Shown here: positions 33,071 to 41,750 of the stretch, piece by piece | How the letters are laid out: each line of letters opens with the position of its first letter | How positions within the stretch are numbered: the stretch's first letter is position 1 | Origin: Congregibacter variabilis | GTDB lineage: Bacteria; Pseudomonadota; Gammaproteobacteria; Pseudomonadales; Halieaceae | Reading direction: 5' to 3' | DNA length: 64,000 nucleotides | NCBI RefSeq assembly: GCF_045689235.1 | Contig: NZ_CP136864.1 | Location: 3,534,001-3,598,000 of the forward strand | The notes under the pieces: model-generated | What the model was told of the DNA's origin: nothing | What the model saw: the letters and a program-made list of their open reading frames with translations, nothing else | The model's database searches: none | Program-made: the position numbers and the translations under genes

Positions 33071-34423
33071 ATGGACGAAATCACCTGTTTTAAGGCCTAT
33101 GACGTTCGCGGCAGAGTGCCTGATCAGCTCAACGAAGACGTAGCACGGCGTATAGGTTGCGCCTACGCCGAGGTCATCCAGCCAAAGATGGTTGTGGTTG
33201 GACACGACATTCGCCTCAGTAGTCCCGCAATAAAGGCGGCGCTCACCGAAGGTTTGCTGTCTCAGGGCGTGGATGTTTATGACATAGGTCTTTGTGGTAC
33301 TGAGGAGATTTACTTCGCGACACACCACGCCAACATGGATGGTGGGATCGCTGTAACAGCGAGTCACAATCCCAAGGACTACAATGGCATGAAGTTTGTG
33401 CGCGAGGGTTCAAAACCAATCTCTGGTGATACCGGCTTGTTCGATATCAAGGCCCTGGCCGAGAAAGACCAGTTCACCCCGGCTGACACTCGGGGGCGAC
33501 TCCATTCGCTGGATACGGAACAGGCATATGTGGAGCATCTGCTGAGCTACATTGACGTTCCCAATCTAAAGCCCCTCAAAATTGTCGTAGAAGCCGGGAA
33601 CGGCGGAGCGGGTAAGGTAGTGGATCTACTTGAGCCGCATTTACCCTTTGAATTTATTAAATTGCATCATACGCCGGATGGAAATTTCCCCAATGGTGTG
33701 CCTAATCCCATGCTTGAAGAGAATCGCCTGCCGGTCATTGAAGCCGTTCGCGAGCATAATGCGGATTTGGGTATTGCCTGGGACGGGGACTTTGATCGTT
33801 GTTTCTTTTTTGACGCCAGCGGTCGTTTTGTCGAGGGATATTACCTGGTGGGGCTACTTGCCGAGGCTTTTCTCAAGCGTAACCCCGGAGAGCCGGTGGT
33901 GCATGACCCCCGACTGACCTGGAATACTCAGGCGGTGGTAGAAGAGTTTGGGGGTACTGCGATTCAAAGCAAGACAGGACATGCGTTTATAAAAGAGCGC
34001 ATGCGTCTTGAAAATGCCATCTATGGTGGCGAGATGAGCGCGCACCATTACTTCCGCGATTTTGCATATTGTGACAGCGGAATGATTCCCTGGCTGCTGG
34101 TTGCAGACCTGATCAGTGCCCGGGGCCAGTCTCTGGCGGATATGGTGGAGGAGCGTATGGCAGCTTTCCCATGCAGTGGTGAAATCAATCGCTCTATCGA
34201 AGATCCCGAAGCAGTGATATCTCGCGTAGAAGCCCGCTATGCCGATGCTGCACTGAAAACTGATACGGTTGATGGCTTAAGTTTTGAGTTCCCCCAGTGG
34301 CGATTCAACCTCAGGCGTTCAAATACCGAGCCCCTTGTGCGTTTGAACGTGGAGTCCCGTGGCGATTTCGAATTGATGGAAAGTAAGACCACAGAGCTTT
34401 TGGAACTCATTGACGCTGATTGA
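33071..34423 (+). CDS. manB: phosphomannomutase
   Basis: A 450-residue alpha-D-phosphohexomutase that interconverts mannose-6-P and mannose-1-P, possibly glucose phosphates too. The phosphoserine loop is TASHNPKDYNG (S98), the metal loop is AWDGDFDRCF, the sugar loop is GEMSAHHYF and the phosphate loop is RRSNTEPLVRLN. It resembles CpsG/ManB more than the longer AlgC, so the manB symbol is tentative. With manC it completes GDP-mannose synthesis. Confidence 0.88.
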   Translation: MDEITCFKAYDVRGRVPDQLNEDVARRIGCAYAEVIQPKMVVVGHDIRLSSPAIKAALTEGLLSQGVDVYDIGLCGTEEIYFATHHANMDGGIAVTASHNPKDYNGMKFVREGSKPISGDTGLFDIKALAEKDQFTPADTRGRLHSLDTEQAYVEHLLSYIDVPNLKPLKIVVEAGNGGAGKVVDLLEPHLPFEFIKLHHTPDGNFPNGVPNPMLEENRLPVIEAVREHNADLGIAWDGDFDRCFFFDASGRFVEGYYLVGLLAEAFLKRNPGEPVVHDPRLTWNTQAVVEEFGGTAIQSKTGHAFIKERMRLENAIYGGEMSAHHYFRDFAYCDSGMIPWLLVADLISARGQSLADMVEERMAAFPCSGEINRSIEDPEAVISRVEARYADAALKTDTVDGLSFEFPQWRFNLRRSNTEPLVRLNVESRGDFELMESKTTELLELIDAD

Positions 34424-34474
34424 GCGCCTTCAGGGGCTGGTTCGCTGTGTGGTCTGTCTGCTTGCCTAGTTTGT

Positions 34475-35437
34475 TTAGTGGGATCGTTGGATTGAGAGTG
34501 CGGCGAGGCGTGCCAGCGCGTCTTTAGCAGGTGAGTCCGGTAGCCCATCCAGTGCCTTGAGTGCTTGGTCGCGGCAATGCAGTGCTGCGTTTCGGGTGTA
34601 GTCAAGGCTGCCGCAATCACGGACTGCCTGAATCACCTCCTGCAGCCGTTCGCGGTCTTTGGTGTTGATAGCCTCTCGCACCAGATTTGCCTGAGCTTCG
34701 CTGCCCTCTCGCATAACGTGTATCAAAGGAAGGGTTGGCTTGCCTTCGGCGAGGTCGTCTCCCACGTTCTTGCCCGTTACTTCTGGATCGCCTTCGTAAT
34801 CCAGGAGGTCGTCAACTAATTGAAACGCCACGCCAATATTGCGACCACAAACACGAAGTTGCTCCACCTTTGTGGCATCCGCGCCGGCAAGTAGGGCCGC
34901 ACCTTCACAGCCCGCGGCAAACAGCGCGGCCGTCTTCCGGTCGATAACGTCATAGTATTGCTCTTCGCTTGTGGCGGCGTCACCAGCCCTAATGAGCTGC
35001 AGCACTTCGCCCGCCGCGATGGTGTTGGTCGTGTCGGCCATCATCTTTAGGACATCGTGATTGCCCAAAGCCACCATTAACTGAAATGCGCGGGTATAAA
35101 GAAAGTCGCCAACCAAAACGCTAGGTGCATTTCCAAAGGCGCTGTTTGCGGTGGGGCGGCCTCGGCGAAGCTCGGATACGTCTACTACGTCATCGTGGAG
35201 TAGTGTCGCGGTGTGGATAAATTCAACTACGGCCGCAAAGCGAATCTGAGTGTCGCTGATGGCTCCCAGGGCGGCGGCGGACAGGAGCACAAGCACCGGG
35301 CGCAGGCGCTTGCCGCCAGCGTCAACAATGTACTGACCGACGTTCTCGACCATATCTACGTCGGAACGCAGCTGTTCGATGATCACAGCATTGACCGCGT
35401 CTAGCTCGGCGCTGACAACGGCGCGGACTTGTTGCAT
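34475..35437 (-). CDS. ispB: polyprenyl (octaprenyl) diphosphate synthase
   Basis: IspB makes the ubiquinone side chain from FPP and IPP. The 320-residue protein has the first Asp-rich motif HDDVVD (81-86) with RRGRPT and the second DDLLDYEGD from residue 209. Residue GKRLRP near 43-48 binds IPP. It is divergent from rplU-rpmA, the standard gammaproteobacterial arrangement. Chain length (C40 or C45) cannot be read from the sequence. Confidence 0.94.
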   Translation of the reverse strand: MQQVRAVVSAELDAVNAVIIEQLRSDVDMVENVGQYIVDAGGKRLRPVLVLLSAAALGAISDTQIRFAAVVEFIHTATLLHDDVVDVSELRRGRPTANSAFGNAPSVLVGDFLYTRAFQLMVALGNHDVLKMMADTTNTIAAGEVLQLIRAGDAATSEEQYYDVIDRKTAALFAAGCEGAALLAGADATKVEQLRVCGRNIGVAFQLVDDLLDYEGDPEVTGKNVGDDLAEGKPTLPLIHVMREGSEAQANLVREAINTKDRERLQEVIQAVRDCGSLDYTRNAALHCRDQALKALDGLPDSPAKDALARLAALSIQRSH

Positions 35438-35473
35438 GGTGGGTACAACCTTGACCCCGGGAATCGGTCGCGC

Positions 35474-35502
35474 ATGCTAGGTGTCCCTCGAGGGAGTGTC
35501 AA
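35474..35502 (-). promoter_or_regulatory. sigma70 promoter of ispB
   Basis: On the minus strand a perfect TTGACA (35502-35497) and TAGCAT (35479-35474) are 17 nt apart, about 36 nt before the ispB ATG. The spacer contains the palindrome CCCTCGAGGG. Confidence 0.75.
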
Positions 35503-35566
35503 GGATTGGGCTTTGACTTATCGGGGCAAAAGGATGGCGTTTCAGAAAGAAGCGCGCAGATCCTGC

Positions 35567-35595
35567 TTGAGCTTGGTGGTGCTTTTAAGTACAAT
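35567..35595 (+). promoter_or_regulatory. sigma70 promoter of rplU-rpmA
   Basis: TTGAGC (35567-35572) and TACAAT (35590-35595) with a 17-nt spacer and a G+C-rich discriminator (CTCGCGCCCC). The predicted start near 35602 leaves an unusually long leader of about 220 nt. Confidence 0.65.
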
Positions 35596-35601
35596 CTCGC
35601 G

Positions 35602-35821
35602 CCCCAATAGGTCGATGGCAGCTCGCAAGCTGCGGTCAGTGCCCATGGGGTAGAGGATGATAGTCTTCCCCAGGGACGGCAAAATTCCTTTGTATACAGA
35701 TACTTGTGCCCGTCCCTGCCCACTGCAAGCGCAGTGCAGCCACGCATCAGGAGCAGCTTTTCTAGCTATTGGTGGTGGTTTTTTTGTGAATTAGCGGGAG
35801 GGCGAACAATGGAGAACAAAG
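35602..35821 (+). promoter_or_regulatory. long 5' leader of rplU
   Basis: This 220-nt untranslated stretch contains hairpins CAGCTCGCAAGCTGCG near 35620-35635 and CACTGC-AAGC-GCAGTG near 35720, then a G/T-rich tract ending in TTTTTTT just before the rplU ribosome-binding region. That layout could allow attenuation by L21 or another factor. No named riboregulator was recognised. Confidence 0.4.
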
Positions 35822-36130
35822 ATGTACGCAGTAATCGAAAGCGGTGGTAAGCAGCACCGCGTGACAGAGGGTGAATCCCTCAAGCTGGAAAAAATTGAAG
35901 CAGCTACTGGCGATACGATTGAATTTGATCGTGTACTGATGATCGGTGGTGAGAGTGTGCAGCTTGGAACTCCCGTTGTCGCTGGAGCCAAGGTGACTGC
36001 TGAGGTGATTAATCAAGGTCGTCATGCCAAGGTTAAGATCGTCAAGTTCAACCGACGTAAGCACTATCGTAGAGAAACCGGACATCGTCAGTGGTACACC
36101 GAAGTACGTATCACCGGCATCAACGCGTAA
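35822..36130 (+). CDS. rplU: 50S ribosomal protein L21
   Basis: L21 binds 23S rRNA near L20. The 102-residue protein begins MYAVIESGGKQHRVTEGE and contains VKFNRRKHYRRETGHRQWYTEVRI, the family signature. It is followed after 12 nt by rpmA. Confidence 0.97.
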   Translation: MYAVIESGGKQHRVTEGESLKLEKIEAATGDTIEFDRVLMIGGESVQLGTPVVAGAKVTAEVINQGRHAKVKIVKFNRRKHYRRETGHRQWYTEVRITGINA

Positions 36131-36142
36131 GGAGACTGACTA

Positions 36143-36400
36143 ATGGCACACAAGAAAGCAGGCGGCAGTACTCGTAACGGTCGCGATTCACAAAGCAAGC
36201 GTCTGGGCGTAAAGCGTTTTGGCGGAGAGCAGGTGAAAGCCGGCAACATCATTGTGCGGCAGCGCGGAACACGTTTTCACGCTGGAGAGAACGTACGTTT
36301 GGGCAAGGACCACACCTTGTTTGCGACTGTCGCAGGAACTGTTGAGTTTATTACCCGCGGTGACAAGAATCGCAAGTTCGTACGCATCGTTGGCGCCTAA
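36143..36400 (+). CDS. rpmA: 50S ribosomal protein L27
   Basis: L27 extends its N-terminal tail to the peptidyl-transferase centre. The 85-residue protein starts MAHKKAGGSTRNGRDSQSKR, with no cleavable leader like that of Firmicutes, and has GNIIVRQRGTRFHAGENV. AAGGAGACTGAC precedes the ATG. Followed by a strong terminator. Confidence 0.97.
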   Translation: MAHKKAGGSTRNGRDSQSKRLGVKRFGGEQVKAGNIIVRQRGTRFHAGENVRLGKDHTLFATVAGTVEFITRGDKNRKFVRIVGA

Positions 36401-36418
36401 GGCGACAGCGTAGTGAGA

Positions 36419-36447
36419 AGCCCTGGTTTCGACCGGGGCTTTTTTTT
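36419..36447 (+). terminator. rho-independent terminator after rpmA
   Basis: AGCCCTGG-TTTCGA-CCGGGGCT (36419-36440), an 8-bp stem with one G-U pair, followed by eight T residues. Confidence 0.92.
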
Positions 36448-36530
36448 GCCCGTTGCTTGTACTTGATGCCGCCTTGGCGGATATTTCCCCCCACACTCCA
36501 ACGCGTCCCGACGCAAGATAGAATACAACT

Positions 36531-37718
36531 ATGAAATTCGTAGACGAAGCCAGTATTCGCGTATTCGCCGGTAAAGGCGGTAATGGTTGCCTGAGTTTCC
36601 GGCGCGAAAAATTTGTCGAGCGTGGGGGTCCGGATGGTGGTGATGGCGGGGACGGGGGTAGTGTGTATCTTCTTGCCGACCAGAGCATGAACACCATGGT
36701 CGATTATCGATTTCAACGAGTGTACCGCGCTGAGAGCGGCCAGAGTGGCCGGGGAAGAAACTGCACCGGTGCTGGAGGTTCCGACCTTGTGCTGCCCGTG
36801 CCTGTAGGTACTACTGTGCTTGATGAAGACAGTGGCGAGACCTTGGGCGACCTCGTGGCTGCCGGAGATCGCTTGCTTGTTGCTCAGGGTGGTTTTCACG
36901 GCTTGGGCAATACCCGTTTTAAGTCTTCGGTTAATCGTGCGCCACAGCAGACGAGTCCCGGTAGTGAGGGAGAGCAGCGCGCACTAAAGCTTGAGCTGAA
37001 TGTACTTGCAGATGTCGGCTTGCTGGGTCTGCCAAATGCCGGAAAGTCCACTTTTATCCGATCTGTATCTGCAGCCCGTCCGCGGGTGGCCGACTATCCT
37101 TTTACCACCTTAGTGCCGCAATTAGGGGTGGTGAAGGTAGATGCCCTGCGTAGTTTTGTGGTCGCTGATATCCCGGGTTTGATTGAAGGCGCGTCCGATG
37201 GTGCGGGCTTGGGAATTCGTTTTCTCAAGCACCTCACGCGAAACCGCATACTACTGCATCTGGTCGACGTAGCGCCCATGGATGGCAGTGATCCGGCTGA
37301 TAGTGCGTTGGCCATTGTGCGTGAACTTGAGCGATTTAGTCCCACGCTTGCCGCGCGAGAGCGCTGGCTGGTGCTTAACAAAACTGATCTGGTTGATGAG
37401 GAGACCCTTGCACAAATACGTGCCCGGGTCATCGAGACACTGCAGTGGACGGCACCTGTTTACACTATTTCGGCGCTGGCCCACGATGGCACTGATCGTC
37501 TTTGTCAGAATATGATGGATTACCTTGAGCGCTGCACCGAAGAAGAAGCGCTTGATCCGGAGCTGATAATTGCGGAGCGTAGGGCGCAGCAGGCCATGCA
37601 GGAGGAGGCCAGGGAGCGTGTCGAGAAGCTGCGTTCACGTCGCCGTGGCGAGGCCGAGGCTGACGACGACGAAGACGATGATGACGATCACGACGTGGAG
37701 ATTGAGTACGCGCCGTGA
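36531..37718 (+). CDS. obgE: GTPase Obg/CgtA
   Basis: Obg is a ribosome-associated GTPase involved in 50S maturation and stress/ppGpp signalling. The 395-residue protein has the glycine-rich Obg domain (1-158, with GGPDGGDGGDGG), then the G domain with GLPNAGKST (166-174), and a very acidic tail (about 370-391). No Shine-Dalgarno is visible before the ATG. TAGAAT at 36519-36524 could be a -10 element that would make the transcript leaderless. It overlaps proB by 4 nt. Confidence 0.96.
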   Translation: MKFVDEASIRVFAGKGGNGCLSFRREKFVERGGPDGGDGGDGGSVYLLADQSMNTMVDYRFQRVYRAESGQSGRGRNCTGAGGSDLVLPVPVGTTVLDEDSGETLGDLVAAGDRLLVAQGGFHGLGNTRFKSSVNRAPQQTSPGSEGEQRALKLELNVLADVGLLGLPNAGKSTFIRSVSAARPRVADYPFTTLVPQLGVVKVDALRSFVVADIPGLIEGASDGAGLGIRFLKHLTRNRILLHLVDVAPMDGSDPADSALAIVRELERFSPTLAARERWLVLNKTDLVDEETLAQIRARVIETLQWTAPVYTISALAHDGTDRLCQNMMDYLERCTEEEALDPELIIAERRAQQAMQEEARERVEKLRSRRRGEAEADDDEDDDDDHDVEIEYAP

Positions 37719-38842
37719 GTGTCGACTCCCGACACTGGGCAACTGATGCGAAGCGTTGGGTTGTAAAGATAGGCAGCGCGCTTCTCACGGACGATGGCCG
37801 TAGCATTGACGAGACCGTGATCTCGGCGCTGGTTGCAGAGCTTGCCAACTTGCGTGAACGTGGTTGTGAGGTCCTTTTAGTGAGCAGTGGTGCGGTGGCG
37901 GCAGGCCTGTTGCGACTTGGCGCAACCCAGCGTCCCAGCGAACTGCATGAATTGCAGGCGGCTGCGGCGGTAGGGCAATCGGCATTGCTGAGGCGTTATG
38001 AGGAGGCCTTCGCCGAGAAGGGCCTTATGGTCGCTCAGATTCTACTGGGCCATGACGATGTCCTGGCACGCGACCGATATCTCAATGCCCGCGCAGCCCT
38101 CAAGACCCTGTTGGCACACGGTGTGGTGCCGGTTATCAACGAAAACGACACAGTGGTTACCGATGAGATTCGCTTTGGTGACAATGACACCTTGGCTGCC
38201 CTGGTGGCAAACCTTGTCGACGCGGATGTGTTGGTTTTACTGACGGATCAAGCGGGATTGTTTGATGCCGACCCAAGAACCCAGGCACAAGCAAAGCTTA
38301 TTGAGCATGCGCGCGCGGATGACCCAGCATTGGATGCGGTTGCAGGAGCGGGGGGTGTTCTGGGGCGCGGAGGTATGATCACCAAGCTGCGTGCAGCTCG
38401 CCTTGCCGCGCGCTCGGGCACAGAGACCGTCATTGTCAGTGGTCGAGAACCTCAGGTTCTCGCTCGTATTGCCCGGGGAGAAGCCCTGGGTAGTTGGCTC
38501 GAAAGCGGCAATGCCCCGGAGAATGCCCGGCGCCAGTGGCTGGCCAGCCTGGTGACCTTTCGAGGCGTCGTCGAGATTGATCACGGCGCGGTTAAGGTGC
38601 TCAAAACCTCGGGCCGAAGTTTACTTCCGGTGGGTGTGAAGTCTGTGAGCGGCGACTTCGAGCGTGGTGACGTGCTTCTATGCAGGGACCCGGAAGGTCG
38701 CGAGATCGCCCGGGGCCTGAGCAATTATAGTGCGGAAGAAACGGCCCAAATCATGGGTCTGAGTTCCCAGCGGATTGCAGAAACGCTCGGCTACGGTGGT
38801 GAGCCAGAATTGATCCACCGTGATAATTTGGTGCTTTTGTAA
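37715..38842 (+). CDS. proB: glutamate 5-kinase
   Basis: ProB phosphorylates glutamate in the first step of proline synthesis. The 375-residue protein has the amino-acid kinase domain (WVVKIGSALLTDDG, VSSGAVAAG, INENDTV, FGDNDTLAA) and a C-terminal PUA domain (from about 285). GTG start overlapping obgE (GTGA). No proA is adjacent. Confidence 0.96.
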   Translation: MSVDSRHWATDAKRWVVKIGSALLTDDGRSIDETVISALVAELANLRERGCEVLLVSSGAVAAGLLRLGATQRPSELHELQAAAAVGQSALLRRYEEAFAEKGLMVAQILLGHDDVLARDRYLNARAALKTLLAHGVVPVINENDTVVTDEIRFGDNDTLAALVANLVDADVLVLLTDQAGLFDADPRTQAQAKLIEHARADDPALDAVAGAGGVLGRGGMITKLRAARLAARSGTETVIVSGREPQVLARIARGEALGSWLESGNAPENARRQWLASLVTFRGVVEIDHGAVKVLKTSGRSLLPVGVKSVSGDFERGDVLLCRDPEGREIARGLSNYSAEETAQIMGLSSQRIAETLGYGGEPELIHRDNLVLL

Positions 38843-39741
38843 TGTCTCCAATGCTTTTGCTTCTTGCTTACGGCGCGGCGTTGATCGTGTTCTCGGTGGC
38901 CGGTGGTGCGCTCACCCAGCGCATTGCCATGACCCACACGCGGACCCAGCTGGCTATGAGCCTGGTGTCAGGCTTGATGCTTGGCATCGCTTTTTTTCAT
39001 CTCTTGCCTCATGCCGTACTGACTCTGGGCGTGGAAGAGGGGCTTTCTGTCGTCATGTCCTGGTTGATGCTGGGACTGGTCGTGATGCTGCTGCTGTTGC
39101 GAATGCTGCACTTCCATCAACCCGATTACCCGGCGGAGGTATTAGCGACTTGTGACCATGACCATGACCATGATCAGGGGGTTGCCCACAGTAGCGGCAG
39201 TGATGTCGCGCCGATGGTCGCCCCGGGAGTCAACTGGAGGGGCGTTTTGATAGGTCTCACCTTCCATACTTTTATTGATGGCGTGGCCTTGGGTGCAGCG
39301 CTGCTATCAGCTCCCCATGGCCATCAACAGCAACTCATTGGTTTTGGCGTGTTTTTGGCTATTCTCCTCCATAAGCCCCTGGATGCCATGTCAATTACGG
39401 CATTGATGAAAGCCTCGGGTACTAGTGCAGCAGCCCAGATGAGGGCAAACCTCGTGTTTGCTCTGGTGTGCCCCTTAGGAGCGCTTCTTTTTTACTTCTA
39501 TGCCACGCAACTTGGGGTTAATGGCGAGGCGGTGATTGCCGCAGCACTAGCTTTCTCTGCGGGCGCCTTCGTGTGTATAGCCCTGAGCGACCTGCTGCCA
39601 GAGGTGCAGTTTCATAGCCACGATCGGGTAAAGCTTACGGCGGTGTTCCTGTTGGGAATTCTAATAGCCTACCTGATGGCTCATTCGACCCCAGAGCACA
39701 CGCACGCGGTAGCAACTCTGGGTATGCTCTCAGGCCGCTGA
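38842..39741 (+). CDS. ZIP-family metal transporter
   Basis: A 299-residue inner-membrane protein with eight hydrophobic segments and a cytosolic-type histidine-rich loop (CDHDHDHDQGVAHSSG, about 103-118). The metal-binding TM pair includes GLTFHTFIDGVALGAAL and LHKPLDAMSI, as in ZIP (zinc/iron permease) proteins. Its ATG shares one base with the proB stop, and its last 12 bases overlap the convergent hemH gene. Metal specificity (zinc, iron or manganese) cannot be told. Confidence 0.85.
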   Translation: MSPMLLLLAYGAALIVFSVAGGALTQRIAMTHTRTQLAMSLVSGLMLGIAFFHLLPHAVLTLGVEEGLSVVMSWLMLGLVVMLLLLRMLHFHQPDYPAEVLATCDHDHDHDQGVAHSSGSDVAPMVAPGVNWRGVLIGLTFHTFIDGVALGAALLSAPHGHQQQLIGFGVFLAILLHKPLDAMSITALMKASGTSAAAQMRANLVFALVCPLGALLFYFYATQLGVNGEAVIAAALAFSAGAFVCIALSDLLPEVQFHSHDRVKLTAVFLLGILIAYLMAHSTPEHTHAVATLGMLSGR

Positions 39742-40821
39742 GCGCGTCTTCATGTTCTCAGCCAGGCTAGCTGTGAGTTCGGCTTGATCGTCCTGAGGCC
39801 GCACCCAGGGCTTGATTCGATCATTGACCAGAGTGGTCAGGAAGTCGATATGCCCCTTGCCAGAGTTTAGGCAGGGGATGTATTCGTAGCGCTCCCCTCC
39901 GGCCTCCAGGAAATAGTCGCGATTTTCTTCGCCAATCTCTTCGATGGTTTCCAAGCAGTCAGCAGAGAATCCGGGACACACCACCTGCACCGAGCGAATG
40001 CCGTCTCCGGCCATTTCTCGCAGCGTGTGGTCTGTATAGGGCTTGAGCCACTCTTCGCGACCGAAGCGCGATTGAAACGCACTCAGATACTCATCTTCCG
40101 CCAGTCCTAGTTCCTGCGCCACCAGTCGTGTGGTCTTGTGGCAATGGCAGTGATAAGGGTCGCCCTCATCGAGGTAACGCCTGGGTTCGCCATGATAAGA
40201 AAACAAAAGCTTCTCGGCTCGCCCGTGTGTCTCCCAATGCTCTTTGATGCTGCTGGCTATCGCCTTAATGTAGCCCGGCTGATCGTGATAACTGGCGACA
40301 AATTGAAAGTCTGGAATCCAGCGGCGCTTGATGAAGTCTTCGGCGATGGCGTCGAATGTAGATCCGCCCGTCGGCCCGCTGTACTGTGGATACATCGGCA
40401 ATACCAGTAGCTGGCGAGCGCCCCGTTCGATCAGGGACTGCATCGCATTACTAACTGATGGTTCTCCGTAACGCATCGCAAACTCGACGATCACCTCACC
40501 GCCATGGTGGGCGTTCAGGCGCTTTTGTAGTTCCTGAGCCTGATTGCGGGTGTGAATCAGCAGTGGGGAGCCTTCATCGGTCCACACTGTGCGGTAGGCC
40601 TCTGCAGATCGCGCAGGGCGAACGTTGAGAATGATGCCATTGAGTATGAACCACCAAAGCAATCTCGGGATCTCAACAACGCGCGGGTCCGACAAAAACT
40701 GTTTTAGGTAGGGTCGCAGTGCGGCTTTCTCCGGTGCCGTAGGCGTCCCCAGGTTTGTCACGAGCACACCGATAGTCCCCTTTTGGGCGTGATCAAAGTC
40801 TGGACTGCCTAAATACTTCAT
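39730..40821 (-). CDS. hemH: ferrochelatase
   Basis: HemH inserts ferrous iron into protoporphyrin IX. The 363-residue protein shows GVLVTNLGTPTAPEKAALRPYL at the N-terminus, LLFSYHGEPRRYLDEGDPY with the catalytic-site histidine, and VVCPGFSADCLETIEEI with the conserved glutamates. It is convergent with the ZIP gene by a 12-nt overlap, a possible iron link. Confidence 0.95.
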   Translation of the reverse strand: MKYLGSPDFDHAQKGTIGVLVTNLGTPTAPEKAALRPYLKQFLSDPRVVEIPRLLWWFILNGIILNVRPARSAEAYRTVWTDEGSPLLIHTRNQAQELQKRLNAHHGGEVIVEFAMRYGEPSVSNAMQSLIERGARQLLVLPMYPQYSGPTGGSTFDAIAEDFIKRRWIPDFQFVASYHDQPGYIKAIASSIKEHWETHGRAEKLLFSYHGEPRRYLDEGDPYHCHCHKTTRLVAQELGLAEDEYLSAFQSRFGREEWLKPYTDHTLREMAGDGIRSVQVVCPGFSADCLETIEEIGEENRDYFLEAGGERYEYIPCLNSGKGHIDFLTTLVNDRIKPWVRPQDDQAELTASLAENMKTRSAA

Positions 40822-41160
40822 CGAAAAACCTGTGATTCTATTCTTAAGGGAACATGCAAGCCGCTTTTAGCGTTGCGCCGCATAGACTGCGGCAGTCAAT
40901 GCTTTGCGTCCAAACGCCTAGTGTACCGCTAATGACCGGTATTCCGGGTGATACGGTCGCCTTTTGGGTTTCTGATTAACAATACGTAATCCCTTGGTCG
41001 CTGGATCCTATCGACTTATCGATATGTGCACACACTTCACCGAATCAGCCTATCCGCGCGTTGCGTCTTTCTCTACTTTGAAGCTGTGGCATGGCAATTA
41101 ACGGCGTGACCCACAAGAAATTCGGCTTTCGGCCACTGACGCAATGTATGGAGAACGAAA
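40822..41160. other. 339-nt region between hemH and urcA-like gene
   Basis: Noncoding on both strands as far as can be read. It contains a perfect 6-bp hairpin (40877-40882 with 40888-40893) and a perfect inverted repeat TATCGA-CTTA-TCGATA (41009-41024) that could be an operator for the downstream UrcA-family gene. No convincing sigma70 promoter was identified. Confidence 0.4.
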
Positions 41161-41505
41161 ATGAAGGCACTTGGTAAAGTAACAATCGCAACTGCAATAT
41201 CTGGCTTCTTGGCCGTAGCAGCTCTTCCGGCAAGTGCTGAAAGCACTACCAAGGTTGTAGCTGACTCGATCGCCGCACCCACACAGGTGACGGTGAACTT
41301 CTCTGATCTTGACCTCGATTCTTCGGCTGGTCAGGTGGCCTTGCAGTATCGGCTTGCTCATGCAGCGGAGCAGGCTTGCGGTTACAGTGACATTCGCAGA
41401 GCAGGAGGTGTAGCGCAGGCTGCACGCAATGCGGAGTGCTCTGAGCAATCCTTATCTCGCGCACTGTCCCGTGTGACTTCTTCAGCGGTTGCATCTACTG
41501 ACTGA
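41161..41505 (+). CDS. UrcA-family secreted protein
   Basis: A 114-residue protein with a clear Sec signal peptide (MKALGKVTIATAISGFLAVA..ALPASA, cleavage after about residue 26). The mature part matches the UrcA pattern: VNFSDLDLDSSAGQVALQYRL, an internal ACG and a second Cys (C98 region), then SRALSRV. UrcA proteins are small periplasmic proteins of unknown function; the two cysteines may form a disulfide. GGAG precedes the ATG. Monocistronic. Confidence 0.8.
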   Translation: MKALGKVTIATAISGFLAVAALPASAESTTKVVADSIAAPTQVTVNFSDLDLDSSAGQVALQYRLAHAAEQACGYSDIRRAGGVAQAARNAECSEQSLSRALSRVTSSAVASTD

Positions 41506-41717
41506 TCGACCAGGTTCCCGCTACCCCTGGCGGAACCCCCGGGGAGTCGCTGATACCGGCTCCTCGGAACTTTTCTAGACATTAGCTTACGTTTCTCAAG
41601 CGAAACATCGCGCACAAGGCGGCCGAGCGACACGAAGTGTATTTTTTGGCGAGGTCGAAATCTGAGTTCGCGATGTAGTGTAGTTATCGCTGAAATTGCT
41701 TAGCGCAGATGAAACGA

Positions 41718-41744
41718 GGCGGCAGTCGACTGGCGACTGCCGCC
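41718..41744 (-). terminator. hairpin after the YegP-H1-like gene
   Basis: GGCGGCAGTCG-ACTGG-CGACTGCCGCC is a perfect 11-bp stem ending 6 nt after the minus-strand gene's stop codon; TCGTTTC follows. The stem is strong, the T tract weak. It could serve as terminator for that gene. Confidence 0.6.
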
Positions 41745-41750
41745 ACAGTT

